DNA of 64,000 nt from NCBI GenBank assembly GCA_964516135.1, contig CAZEWN010000012.1, forward strand, positions 27,444 to 91,443. The letters are read 5' to 3'. This DNA is from 34-65-8 sp964516135. Lineage in GTDB: Bacteria; Pseudomonadota; Alphaproteobacteria; Sphingomonadales; Sphingomonadaceae. Positions 35,969-46,997 of this stretch are shown piece by piece. Each line of letters opens with the position of its first letter. Within the stretch, counting starts at the first letter, position 1. Both the position numbers and the translations under genes were made by a program. The notes under the pieces were generated by a model. That model was not told the origin of the DNA and made no database searches. It saw nothing but the letters and a program-made list of their open reading frames with translations.

Positions 35969-37363
35969 ATGACATTCACTGAACTCGGGCTGTCGCAGCC
36001 CGTTCTCCAGGCGCTTGACCTCAAGGGCTACAACACACCCACCCCGATCCAGGAGCAGGCCATTCCGGCGGTGCTTCAGGGACGCGACCTGATGGGCATC
36101 GCCCAGACCGGCACCGGCAAGACCGCCGCGTTCATGCTGCCCAGCATCGACCGGCTGCGCGAGGCTGAAAAGCAGACCCCGTTCAAGTCTTGCCGCATGC
36201 TGGTCCTCGCCCCGACGCGCGAGCTGGCCGGGCAGATCGCCCAGTCGGCCAAGGACTATGGCGCGATGGCCGGGCTCAAGGTCGCCTCGATCGTTGGCGG
36301 CACTTCGGTCAACAAGGATCGCAACAAGCTGCACCGCGGCACCGACATTCTTGTTGCCACGCCCGGGCGCCTGCTTGACCTCATCGACCAGAAGGCATTC
36401 GCGCTGAACGGCGTCGAAATCCTGGTGCTCGACGAAGCCGACCAGATGCTCGACCTCGGCTTCATCCATGCGTTGAAGCGGATCAACCTGCTCGTTCCCA
36501 AGGATCGCCAGACGCTGTTCTTCAGCGCGACGATGCCCAAGTCGATCAAGGACCTGGCGGGGCAATACTGCCAGAACCCGGTGTTCGTGTCGGTGACGCC
36601 GGAAAGCACCACCGCCGAGCGGATCGAGCAGTTCCTGTTCATGGTCCAGCAGGACGAGAAGCAGACCTTGCTCGAGATGATCCTCAAGGGCCGCCATCCC
36701 GTGCCGGGCAAGTTCGAGCGCGTGCTCGTGTTCACCCGTACCAAGCACGGCGCGGACCGCGTGGTGAAGAAGCTCGGCCAGGTCGGCATTCCCGCCAACG
36801 CGATCCACGGCAACAAGAGCCAGCCGCAGCGTGAGCGGGCATTGGACGAGTTCCGCCGCGCCAAGACCCCGGTGCTGGTCGCGACCGACGTGGCCGCGCG
36901 CGGGATCGACATTCCGGGCGTGAGCCACGTGATCAATTACGAACTGCCCAACGTGCCCGAACAATACGTCCACCGCATCGGCCGGACGGCGCGCGCCGGC
37001 GCTGACGGCATCGCGATCGCGTTCTGCGCCGAGGACGAGCGCGCCTACCTCAAGGACATCCGCAAGGTGACGGATGCCGAATTCGAACGGCTGCCACTGC
37101 CCGACAACTTCCGTGCCGTTGTCGAAGGCGTCGGCCCGACCAAGCGTGAGCACCAGCAGAAGATGGCGCGGCCCAAGGTCGTTCCCAAAGGGGTGGGGCG
37201 CGGCGAGGGTCGCGGTCCCCGCCAGGGTCAACCGCGCCGCGAAGGCGGCCAGCAACAGCGCCGGGATGCCGGGCAGGGCCAGCCTCGTCGCGAGGGCGGG
37301 CAGGGGCAGGGTGGCCGCCCCGGCGGCAACCGCAATCGCAACCGCCGCCGGGCGCGGGGCTAG
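35969..37363 (+). CDS. DEAD-box RNA helicase, RhlE type
   Basis: A 464-residue RNA helicase with the Q motif (PTPIQEQAIPAVLQG), Walker A AQTGTGKT, DEAD box in VLDEADQMLDLGF, SAT, and the second RecA domain ending HRIGRTARAG. The tail from about residue 395 is rich in R, G and Q and likely disordered, useful for RNA binding. Similar to RhlE, which remodels rRNA and degradosome substrates and is often cold-induced. The 197 bp upstream contain no gene. Confidence 0.93.
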   Translation: MTFTELGLSQPVLQALDLKGYNTPTPIQEQAIPAVLQGRDLMGIAQTGTGKTAAFMLPSIDRLREAEKQTPFKSCRMLVLAPTRELAGQIAQSAKDYGAMAGLKVASIVGGTSVNKDRNKLHRGTDILVATPGRLLDLIDQKAFALNGVEILVLDEADQMLDLGFIHALKRINLLVPKDRQTLFFSATMPKSIKDLAGQYCQNPVFVSVTPESTTAERIEQFLFMVQQDEKQTLLEMILKGRHPVPGKFERVLVFTRTKHGADRVVKKLGQVGIPANAIHGNKSQPQRERALDEFRRAKTPVLVATDVAARGIDIPGVSHVINYELPNVPEQYVHRIGRTARAGADGIAIAFCAEDERAYLKDIRKVTDAEFERLPLPDNFRAVVEGVGPTKREHQQKMARPKVVPKGVGRGEGRGPRQGQPRREGGQQQRRDAGQGQPRREGGQGQGGRPGGNRNRNRRRARG

Positions 37364-38700
37364 ACCACGTCACGCGGGCTGGCATCGCGCGGGGGCGGGG
37401 CGCTCTCCCCGCTGCTGCCCGCGGCATAGCTGGCCGACAGCTGGCGGTACTGGCGCGAATTGAACGCCGCGATCGTCATCAGCACGCCCAGCACGCCCGC
37501 CACACTGAACACCAGTGCCATCCCGCGTTCGGGGCCGATCCCGTACCAGCCCCCGATCTCCCGCGCGCCCGCACCGGTGATCATGAACGGGATCACCACG
37601 AACTGGGTCAGCGGGCCGATCATGAACGCGGTCAGCGGCGATGCCGCCTGCTCGACCGACTGCGCGAAACCGAACACGCGGCCCTGGCGTTCGAACGGAA
37701 CGACTTTCTGCAACGTGGTCTGTTCCGCTGCCTCCGCAAAGGGAAACAGGAACAGCCAAATGAAACAACCGACCGCCAATAGCGCGATCGAGGACTGGAT
37801 GGTGAACAGCGCGGCCACCGTCCACACAACCAGGTTGACCAGCAGCAGCGTCCGCAATGGATTCGCGCCGAGCCCGGTCCGGGCGATCACCAGCCCGCTG
37901 AGGATGAAGCCGCACGAAACGACCGCCCACAGCAGGCCCCACGCCTCAACTTCCATCAGCGACAGGCCATAGCCGTCGAGCAACGCCATGAAGACACCGC
38001 CGAGCAGATTGTTGAATGCGGCGAACCCGATCAGCGCGAACAGGCCGGGCACCGCCGCCACCACACGGATTGTGCCGCGCAGGTCGATGTCCCGCCGCGC
38101 CCCAGATACCTCCGCCTCGGGCACGGGCTCGTCCAGTTGCAGCGAGATAAGGTGCACCGCGCAAAGCGCGCTTAGCGCCAGCGCCAAGATCAGTGTCGCC
38201 CACATGCCGCCCCAGGCGACCAGAAACCCGCTGATGGCGGATGTGACGACAAACCCGATGCCGTTGACCATTCCGACCAGCCCGTTGGCCTTGTCGCGCC
38301 GATCCTCCGCGATCAGGGCCGTCACCAGCGTCGGCAGCGCGATCATGCGGATGTTCCCGCAGATCACTCCCAGCATCACCAGCAATACGAACAGCCATAG
38401 GCCCGGCGTGTCGGCGCGCACCAGCCCGTCGCGCGGCACGGCGGCCAGCGCCGTTGCGTAGAATGCCAGCGAGGCAAGGCTCGAGGCGAGCATCACGCGT
38501 TTCTTGCGGTGGTGATCGACCAGGCTGCCGAACCAGATCGCGAACGTGGCGGTGAACACCAGATAGACCCCGCCGATCATGCCCGTCACGAACACCGATC
38601 GCGTTTCGATGAACGCCCAGAACACCAGCGCGAACCAGACCGTGAAGTTGGTCACGTTCTGTACGAGGTTGTTGGCGAGGATGCGGTGGAACGGGGTCAT
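37360..38700 (-). CDS. MFS transporter, EntS/MFS_3-like
   Basis: A 446-residue twelve-segment transporter. The N-terminal ILANNLVQNVTNFTVWFALV and the loop SLVDHHRKKRVML fit the drug/siderophore-exporter-like MFS_3 group. No substrate is indicated by neighbours. Its 3' end overlaps the convergent helicase gene by 4 bp, and its 5' end is 110 bp from the divergent glutathione reductase gene. Confidence 0.82.
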   Translation of the reverse strand: MTPFHRILANNLVQNVTNFTVWFALVFWAFIETRSVFVTGMIGGVYLVFTATFAIWFGSLVDHHRKKRVMLASSLASLAFYATALAAVPRDGLVRADTPGLWLFVLLVMLGVICGNIRMIALPTLVTALIAEDRRDKANGLVGMVNGIGFVVTSAISGFLVAWGGMWATLILALALSALCAVHLISLQLDEPVPEAEVSGARRDIDLRGTIRVVAAVPGLFALIGFAAFNNLLGGVFMALLDGYGLSLMEVEAWGLLWAVVSCGFILSGLVIARTGLGANPLRTLLLVNLVVWTVAALFTIQSSIALLAVGCFIWLFLFPFAEAAEQTTLQKVVPFERQGRVFGFAQSVEQAASPLTAFMIGPLTQFVVIPFMITGAGAREIGGWYGIGPERGMALVFSVAGVLGVLMTIAAFNSRQYRQLSASYAAGSSGESAPPPRDASPRDVV

Positions 38701-38810
38701 CGGGCGCCATCATCGCTTGCGCGGTAATCGCGCGCGGGGCAAGTGTGCTCGCGCGGTTGGCAATTCGCCCGCGCCCCGCCATATCGCGCGCTCACCAAGG
38801 AGCACGCGCG

Positions 38811-40157
38811 ATGGCGGAATACGATTACGACCTGTTCACGATCGGCGCGGGTTCGGGCGGAGTTCGCGCCAGCCGCGTTTCCGCGGCACATGGCGCGAAG
38901 GTGGCCGTCGCTGAGGAGCACCGGGTCGGCGGCACCTGCGTGATCCGTGGCTGCGTACCCAAGAAGATGCTGGTCTATGGCGCGCACTTTGCCGAGGATC
39001 TGGAGGATTGTGCCGCGTTCGGCTGGGAAATCGGCGAAAAGCGTTTCGATTGGATCAAGCTGCGCGACAATGTGCTGGCCGATGTCGACCGGCTGGAAAA
39101 AGCGTACACCGACACGCTCGACAACAACCAGGTGACCGTGTTCCACGAACGGGCGACCTTGACCGGCCCACATGAAGTTACCCTGGCGAGCGGGCAGCAG
39201 GTTACCGCCAAACATATCCTGATCGCGACTGGCGCGCGTCCGCATGTTCCCGATTGTGAAGGTGCCGAGCTGGGCATCACCAGCAATGAGGCGTTTCACC
39301 TCGACGCGATCCCCAAACGGGTGCTGATCGCGGGCGGTGGCTATATCGCCAACGAGTTCGCCGGCATCTTCAATGAATTCGGCAGCAAGGTCACGATCAT
39401 CAACCGCACCGACGTGATCCTGCGCGGATATGACGAAAGCGTGCGCGACCGCTTGCTGCAAATCTCGATGCTCAAGGGCATCGACTTCCGTTTCCACGCC
39501 GAGTTCGAAAAGATCGAAAAGCAGAAGGACGGCAGCCTGCTCGTCTCCATGACCAGCCACGACCCGATAGAGGTCGATTGCGTGATGTTCGCGACCGGGC
39601 GTGTGCCCAACACCGAAGGGCTCGGGCTGGGCGCGGCGGGCGTTCAACTGGGCGCGCGGGGCGAGATCAAGGTCGACCGGTTCAGCAAGACCAGCGTCGA
39701 GCATATCTATGCCGTCGGCGACGTGACCGACCGGGTGCAGCTGACCCCGGTGGCGATCCGCGAAGGGCATGCCTTTGCCGATACCGTGTTCGGCAACAAT
39801 GCCCGGGCGGTGGATCATGACTGTATCCCCAGCGCCGTGTTCAGCCATCCGCCGATCGCCTCCGTCGGGCTCACCGAAGGGCAGGCGCGCAATACCCTGG
39901 GCGATGTTAAGGTGTTCCTGTCCGATTTCCGCCCGATGAAGAACGTGCTGGCGGGCCGCAGCGAGCGGTGCCTCTACAAGATGATCTGCACCGGCGTGGA
40001 CGACCGGATCGTGGGCATCCACATGATCGGCCCCGATGCTCCGGAAATCATGCAGGCGGCCGCCGTGGCGGTGAAGGCGGGCATGACAAAGGCCGATTTC
40101 GATGCGACCACCGCGATCCATCCGACGATGGCGGAAGAGCTCGTCCTGATGCGCTGA
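38811..40157 (+). CDS. gor: Glutathione-disulfide reductase
   Basis: NADPH-dependent flavoenzyme that regenerates reduced glutathione. 448 residues with the FAD motif (LFTIGAGSGGVRASRVSA), the redox pair C43-VIRG-C48 in GGTCVIRGCVPKKM, the NADPH motif (IAGGGYIANEFAGI), and the C-terminal dimer-interface histidine in AIHPTMAEELV. The CVIRGC rather than C-x-N-V-G-C spacer marks glutathione reductase against dihydrolipoamide or mercuric reductases. The start at 38811 (MAEYDYDLFT) lies just before the Rossmann strand. Confidence 0.94.
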   Translation: MAEYDYDLFTIGAGSGGVRASRVSAAHGAKVAVAEEHRVGGTCVIRGCVPKKMLVYGAHFAEDLEDCAAFGWEIGEKRFDWIKLRDNVLADVDRLEKAYTDTLDNNQVTVFHERATLTGPHEVTLASGQQVTAKHILIATGARPHVPDCEGAELGITSNEAFHLDAIPKRVLIAGGGYIANEFAGIFNEFGSKVTIINRTDVILRGYDESVRDRLLQISMLKGIDFRFHAEFEKIEKQKDGSLLVSMTSHDPIEVDCVMFATGRVPNTEGLGLGAAGVQLGARGEIKVDRFSKTSVEHIYAVGDVTDRVQLTPVAIREGHAFADTVFGNNARAVDHDCIPSAVFSHPPIASVGLTEGQARNTLGDVKVFLSDFRPMKNVLAGRSERCLYKMICTGVDDRIVGIHMIGPDAPEIMQAAAVAVKAGMTKADFDATTAIHPTMAEELVLMR

Positions 40158-40236
40158 GCATCTGCCGCAGTGTCCGCGGGCCGCGTTGCCGGCAATTCCG
40201 CTTCGCGATACATTCCTTCGCTGGGAGGATCACGCG

Positions 40237-40959
40237 ATGGACATTGCGGACAAGACAGTGCTGCTGACTGGCGGCAGCGCCGGGATCGGGCGCGAACTGG
40301 CCCGGCAGATGCAGGCGCGCGGCGCCACGGTCATGGTGACGGGACGCAATGCGGAGCGGCTCGATTCCATGCGTGCCGAAGGGTTCGAGGCAATCGGCGC
40401 CGACCTGTCCAGTGCTGCGGGTGTCGATGCGCTCGTCGCGCTGCTCAGCGGGCGCGCGGTCGACATCCTGGTCAACAATGCTGGGCAGGGCGTCGATCAC
40501 GATTTCCGCGAAGCCGCACCCGATGTCGATGCGGCGGACGCTTGCATCTATGCAAACCTCAACGCCCCCATACGGCTGACCGCCGCGTTGATGCCGGTCC
40601 TGCGCACCCGGCCAGAGGCGGCGATCGTCAACGTCACCAGCGGTCTCGCGATTGCCCCGCGCGCGGGTGGGCCGGTTTACTGCGCCACCAAGGCTGGCCT
40701 GCGAAGCTATACCCAGGCGATCCGCGCACAGTTGGCAGGTACACGGGTGCACGTGATCGAAGCGCTGCCGCCCGTGGTCGAAACCCAGATGACCGCTGCC
40801 CGCACGGGGAGCAAGATGAAGGCGCAAGAGTGCGCGCGCCAGATCCTGCGCGCCATTGAGCGCGGCGATGATGAGGCGAATGTGGGTCTGGTCAAGCTGC
40901 TCCAGGCGGTTCATTCGATCTCGCCGGCGCTCGCCAGGCGGATTATGCTGCGCTTTTGA
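40237..40959 (+). CDS. SDR oxidoreductase, DltE-like
   Basis: A 240-residue short-chain dehydrogenase: cofactor motif TGGSAGIGRELA, NNAG, the catalytic serine in NVTSGLAIAP and tyrosine/lysine in YCATKAGL. Sequence style resembles the COG3967 (DltE) group. The ATG at 40237 has GGGAGG about 9 nt upstream, which rules out an in-frame ATG at 40186. Substrate unknown; it precedes the propionate cluster by 63 bp but is not known to belong to it. Confidence 0.85.
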   Translation: MDIADKTVLLTGGSAGIGRELARQMQARGATVMVTGRNAERLDSMRAEGFEAIGADLSSAAGVDALVALLSGRAVDILVNNAGQGVDHDFREAAPDVDAADACIYANLNAPIRLTAALMPVLRTRPEAAIVNVTSGLAIAPRAGGPVYCATKAGLRSYTQAIRAQLAGTRVHVIEALPPVVETQMTAARTGSKMKAQECARQILRAIERGDDEANVGLVKLLQAVHSISPALARRIMLRF

Positions 40960-41022
40960 CGCGTTGACGCTGCGCGCGGCGCGCGGCAAGGCTCCCCGCC
41001 ACGATAGCAACCGGGGATACAG

Positions 41023-42549
41023 ATGTCCGCCAACATCGCCGAAATGGAACGCCGCCGCGATGCCGCCAAGCTGGGCGGCGGGCAGAAGCGCATCGACGCG
41101 CAGCATGCCAAGGGCAAGCTGACCGCGCGCGAGCGGCTCGACGTGCTGCTCGACGAGGACAGCTTCGAGGAACTTGATACCTACGTCGAGCATGACTGCA
41201 CCGACTTTGGCATGGAGGGGCAGAAGATCCCCGGCGACGGCGTCGTCACCGGTTCGGGCACGATCAACGGGCGGCTGGTGTTCGTGTTCAGCCAGGATTT
41301 CACCGTGTTCGGCGGCTCGTTGTCGAAGCGCCACGCGGAAAAGATCTGCAAGGTGATGGACATGGCGCTGAAGGTCGGCGCGCCGGTGATCGGGCTCAAT
41401 GACTCGGGTGGCGCGCGCATCCAGGAAGGCGTCGCCAGCCTCGGCGGCTATGCCGAGGTGTTCCAGCGCAACGTGCTCGCGAGCGGCGTGGTGCCGCAGA
41501 TCAGCCTTATCATGGGGCCGTGCGCGGGCGGGGCGGTTTACAGCCCGGCCATGACCGACTTCATCTTCATGGTGAAGGATTCAAGCTACATGTTCGTGAC
41601 TGGGCCCGACGTGGTCAAGACCGTCACCAACGAGGTCGTGACGCAGGAGGAACTGGGCGGGGCCGTTACGCACACGACCAAGACTAGCGTCGCCGACGTG
41701 GCGTTCGAGAACGACATCGAAACGCTGCTCGCCACCCGCGCGTTCTTCGACTTCCTGCCGCTGTCGAACCGCGAGGCGGTGCCCGAGCGCCCGACCAGCG
41801 ACCCGTGGGACCGCGAGGAGCATAGCCTCGACACCCTCATCCCCGACAACGCCAACCAGCCTTACGACATGCACGAAGTAATCCGGAAGGTGTTGGACGA
41901 AGGTGATTTCTTCGAAATCCAGCCTTCTCATGCCGGGAACATCATCTGCGGTTTCGGCCGGGTCGAGGGGCGCACCGTGGGCGTCGTTGCCAACCAGCCG
42001 ATGGTGCTGGCGGGCGTGCTCGACATCAATTCGAGCAAGAAGGCGGCGCGCTTTGTGCGCTTCTGCGATGCCTTCGAGATCCCGATCCTCACTTTCGTCG
42101 ACGTGCCCGGTTTCCTCCCCGGCACGAGCCAAGAGCACAACGGCATCATTAAGCACGGCGCCAAGCTGCTGTTCGCCTACGCCGAGGCGACCGTGCCCAA
42201 GATCACCGTGATCACCCGCAAGGCCTATGGCGGCGCGTACGACGTGATGGCCTCCAAGCACTTGCGCGGTGATTTGAACTACGCCTGGCCGACCGCCGAG
42301 ATCGCGGTGATGGGGGCCAAGGGCGCGGTGGAGATCATCTTCCGCGGCCGAACGCCGGAGGAAATTGCCGAGCGCACCCGCGAATACGAAGACCGCTTCG
42401 CCAACCCCTTCGTCGCGGCGCAACGCGGCTATATCGACGAGGTGATCTACCCGCACTCGACCCGGCGGCGGATCGCGTCGGGGCTGAGGCGGCTACGCGG
42501 CAAGGTGCTGGAGAACCCGTGGAAGAAGCATGATAACATTCCGTTGTGA
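41023..42549 (+). CDS. pccB: Propionyl-CoA carboxylase beta subunit
   Basis: Carboxyltransferase half of propionyl-CoA carboxylase, making (S)-methylmalonyl-CoA with PccA. 508 residues, two crotonase-fold domains, with SGGARIQEGVASLGGYAEVF in the first and the biotin-side GGAYDVMASKHL and DVPGFLPG in the second. The specificity call (propionyl rather than other acyl-CoA) is supported by mce, mutase and pccA downstream. First gene of the cluster. Confidence 0.94.
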   Translation: MSANIAEMERRRDAAKLGGGQKRIDAQHAKGKLTARERLDVLLDEDSFEELDTYVEHDCTDFGMEGQKIPGDGVVTGSGTINGRLVFVFSQDFTVFGGSLSKRHAEKICKVMDMALKVGAPVIGLNDSGGARIQEGVASLGGYAEVFQRNVLASGVVPQISLIMGPCAGGAVYSPAMTDFIFMVKDSSYMFVTGPDVVKTVTNEVVTQEELGGAVTHTTKTSVADVAFENDIETLLATRAFFDFLPLSNREAVPERPTSDPWDREEHSLDTLIPDNANQPYDMHEVIRKVLDEGDFFEIQPSHAGNIICGFGRVEGRTVGVVANQPMVLAGVLDINSSKKAARFVRFCDAFEIPILTFVDVPGFLPGTSQEHNGIIKHGAKLLFAYAEATVPKITVITRKAYGGAYDVMASKHLRGDLNYAWPTAEIAVMGAKGAVEIIFRGRTPEEIAERTREYEDRFANPFVAAQRGYIDEVIYPHSTRRRIASGLRRLRGKVLENPWKKHDNIPL

Positions 42550-42603
42550 GTCTTGCTCTGCGCCGACCTGCACATTATAAGGACATTGTAAGGAGTCCTT
42601 GCG

Positions 42604-42900
42604 ATGCACACCGAACGGGTCACCTATCTCACCAATCCCGAGCAGAAGGCGGCGCTCGAGGCATTTGCCAAGGCGCGCGGGGAATCGGTCGGCAGCGTCC
42701 TGCGCGAGGCCGCTTCGCGCTATATGGCGGAGCCCGACGATATGACCGAGGCCGAGGAGGCTGCGCTGGATATGCTCGCGCGGGAACTGGAGGATGCGGT
42801 GCCGCGCTGGAATGCGAAGATGGATTCGATGGAGCAGAGCATCGCTCACGCGCGGAAAGCGATCCGCGATGCTCTCGCTCGGGTTGAGGCGACCAAGTGA
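42604..42900 (+). CDS. Small ribbon-helix-helix-like protein in the propionate cluster
   Basis: 98 residues, unassigned. The N-terminus (HTERVTYLTNPEQKAALEAF then AKARGESVGSVLREAASRYM) has the strand-helix-turn-helix shape of CopG/Arc ribbon-helix-helix proteins; the rest is acidic helix (TEAEEAALDMLARELEDA). AAGGAG lies 7 nt before the ATG. The stop overlaps the next gene's GTG (GTGA). Could be an operon regulator or the antitoxin-like half of a pair; there is no recognisable toxin partner. Confidence 0.65.
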   Translation: MHTERVTYLTNPEQKAALEAFAKARGESVGSVLREAASRYMAEPDDMTEAEEAALDMLARELEDAVPRWNAKMDSMEQSIAHARKAIRDALARVEATK

Positions 42901-43112
42901 GCGCGTTCGACCGGGCATACAATGCCGTCAAGACGGTGATGCTGTCGAACGAACGGTTCGACCGGCTGGAGGAGGAATTGAAGGCGATGGGACAGGATGT
43001 GTCCGCGCTGGCCGGCAGCCATGCCGATCTTTCCGAACGGGTCGCCCGCGTCGAGGGCTTCCTCCAGGGCGCCAGCGCCGCGCGCGGCAATCCGAGGCTT
43101 CGGGATCAATGA
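42897..43112 (+). CDS. Small coiled-coil protein coupled to mce
   Basis: 71 residues with no recognised domain. The sequence (LSNERFDRLEEELKAMGQD, then LSERVARVEGFLQGA) is amphipathic helix of the short coiled-coil type. It is bound into the operon at both ends: GTGA overlap with the ribbon-helix-helix gene before it and ATGA overlap with mce after it. Start GTG. Co-conservation with that neighbour would show whether the two act together. Confidence 0.6.
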   Translation: MSAFDRAYNAVKTVMLSNERFDRLEEELKAMGQDVSALAGSHADLSERVARVEGFLQGASAARGNPRLRDQ

Positions 43113-43561
43113 AACTCGGCCGGCTCAACCATATCGGCGTGGCGACGCCCTCGATCGCGGACAGCATCGCCTATTACCGCGAGGTAATGGGGGCGACCTC
43201 GATCACCGAGCCGTTCGATCTGCCCGAGCAGGGAGTGAAGGTCTGCTTCGTCGATACACCGACGCATTCCGGCATGGATGGCACCCAGATCGAGCTGATC
43301 GAGCCGTTGGGCGAAACCTCCGCCATTAGCGGGTTTTTGGAGAAGAACCCGGCGGGCGGGCAGCATCATCTGTGCTACGAGGTGCCCGACATCGACGAAG
43401 CGCGCGCGTGGTTCGAGGGGTTGGGCAAGCGCATTCTCGGCCCCACGCGGATCGGGGCGCACGGGACGCCGATCTTCTTCCTTCACCCGAAAGACATGAT
43501 GGGGCAGCTGACCGAGATCATGGAGACGCCCCGAAACGACTTGGGGGGCGACGCACACTGA
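43109..43561 (+). CDS. mce: Methylmalonyl-CoA epimerase
   Basis: Converts (S)- to (R)-methylmalonyl-CoA between PccAB and the mutase. 150-residue VOC-fold protein opening MKLGRLNHIGVATPSI, with metal-ligand histidines (NHIGVA, QHHLCYEV) and a late glutamate (LTEIMETPR). The ATG overlaps the preceding stop by 4 bp. Length and blocks fit the family. A REP pair follows directly. Confidence 0.93.
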   Translation: MKLGRLNHIGVATPSIADSIAYYREVMGATSITEPFDLPEQGVKVCFVDTPTHSGMDGTQIELIEPLGETSAISGFLEKNPAGGQHHLCYEVPDIDEARAWFEGLGKRILGPTRIGAHGTPIFFLHPKDMMGQLTEIMETPRNDLGGDAH

Positions 43562-43570
43562 TCCCTTCAA

Positions 43571-43658
43571 CGTCACCCCGGACTTGATCCGGGGTCCCGC
43601 TTTTCTTTTTGCGCCGCGCCAGAAGTAAGCTGGGCCCCGGATCAAGTCCGGGGTGACG
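43571..43658. repeat. Paired REP element after mce
   Basis: Two copies in opposite orientation: 43571-43601 (CGTCACCCCGGACTTGATCC, then GGGGTCCCGCT) and 43628-43658, whose reverse complement matches at 28 of 31 positions. Same family as the copies at 26128, 26568, 48023 and 48436. It fills most of the mce-hydratase gap and could form one long hairpin in the operon mRNA. Confidence 0.8.
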
Positions 43659-43741
43659 AGTGAGGGTGGCAGGCGCGGTTAGCGTTTTGAGGGTTGCAAA
43701 GCACAACCGTTCACGCTGACTAGGCGCAAAGGGAGAGTACC

Positions 43742-44524
43742 TTGTCCTACGAAACCATCATTGCCGCGGCCGAGGGGCCGGTCACCACGATCACACTGAA
43801 CCGGCCCGAACGGCTCAACGCCTGTCCGCCGCAAATGGCCGACGAGATCCGCGACGCGCTGGCCACGCCAGGCGATGCGCGCTGTTTCCTCATCACCGGT
43901 GCTGGCCGCGCGTTCTGCTCGGGTGCCGACCTTGCCACGCGGGGTGCGCGTTCGGTCACGGGTGGGCGCGGGGCCTATGATTCGCTGTCCCAAAGCTACA
44001 ATCCGCTGATTCTGCACATGGCGCAGTGCCCGGTGCCGATCGTGTCCGCCGTCAATGGACCCGCGGCCGGCATCGGTTGTTCGATCGCGCTGGCCGCGGA
44101 TTTCGTGCTGGCGGGACGCTCTGCCTACTTCCTCCAGGCGTTCGTCAACATAGGGCTTGTCCCCGATGGCGGGGCGAGCTGGATGCTGCCACGCCTGATC
44201 GGCAAGGCGCGTGCGACCGAGATGATGATGCTGGGCGAGAAGATAGGTGCGGAAAAGGCCGAGAGTTGGGGCCTTATCTACAAGTGCGTTGATGACGCCG
44301 ACTTGCTGGAAGGGGCAAAGGCGCTTGCGCTTCGGCTCGCTACTGGTCCCACGCTGGCGCTCGGCCAGATGCGCGAGAATATCTTCAGGGCGCTCGAGGT
44401 CGACTATGCCTCAGCCTTGCACCAGGAAGCAGTCGGTCAGCGCCGCGCCGGTGACAGTGCCGATGCCGCGGAGGGGGGCATGGCTTTCCTCGCCAAGCGG
44501 ACTCCCGTGTTCAAGGGGATGTGA
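43742..44524 (+). CDS. Enoyl-CoA hydratase/isomerase family protein
   Basis: A 260-residue crotonase-fold protein: TITLNRPERLNA at the N-terminus and the oxyanion-hole segments CSGADLAT and NGPAAGIGCSIALAADF. Likely hydrates or isomerises an enoyl-CoA; in this cluster it could act in branched-chain or odd-chain acyl-CoA breakdown, but the substrate is unknown. The only start that keeps the conserved N-terminus is TTG at 43742, with GGGAGAG ahead. Confidence 0.87.
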   Translation: MSYETIIAAAEGPVTTITLNRPERLNACPPQMADEIRDALATPGDARCFLITGAGRAFCSGADLATRGARSVTGGRGAYDSLSQSYNPLILHMAQCPVPIVSAVNGPAAGIGCSIALAADFVLAGRSAYFLQAFVNIGLVPDGGASWMLPRLIGKARATEMMMLGEKIGAEKAESWGLIYKCVDDADLLEGAKALALRLATGPTLALGQMRENIFRALEVDYASALHQEAVGQRRAGDSADAAEGGMAFLAKRTPVFKGM

Positions 44525-44575
44525 ATCGTCCGGCGTCCCTTCCATCGGGCATATGAATGTGTTTAGGGGCCGGGC

Positions 44576-46846
<2,271 letters not shown>

Positions 46847-46857
46847 CTCACAATATT

Positions 46858-46986
46858 CGTCATCCCAGCGAAAGCTGGGATCGCGTGCCGCTTGCTCGGC
46901 GCTTTCGTCGTCCCAGCGCAAGCTGGGATCGCTTGCCGCCAGGTCGGAGCGCGCGGATAGCGATCCCAGCGTTCGCTGGGATGACG
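46858..46986. repeat. Triple palindromic repeat between the mutase gene and bioB
   Basis: Three copies of the CATCCCAGCG-AAGCTGGGA type at 46858-46883, 46906-46931 and 46961-46986, the last inverted relative to the first two. Each is a hairpin. Same family as 29462-29490. Spacing is irregular, so it is a REP cluster and not a CRISPR array. Confidence 0.8.
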
Positions 46987-46997
46987 GGGGCGGCTTC

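Noticed and set aside
46858..46986. Possible CRISPR array
   Set aside because: Only three units, each itself a palindrome, with irregular spacing and one inverted; no cas gene. It is a REP cluster.
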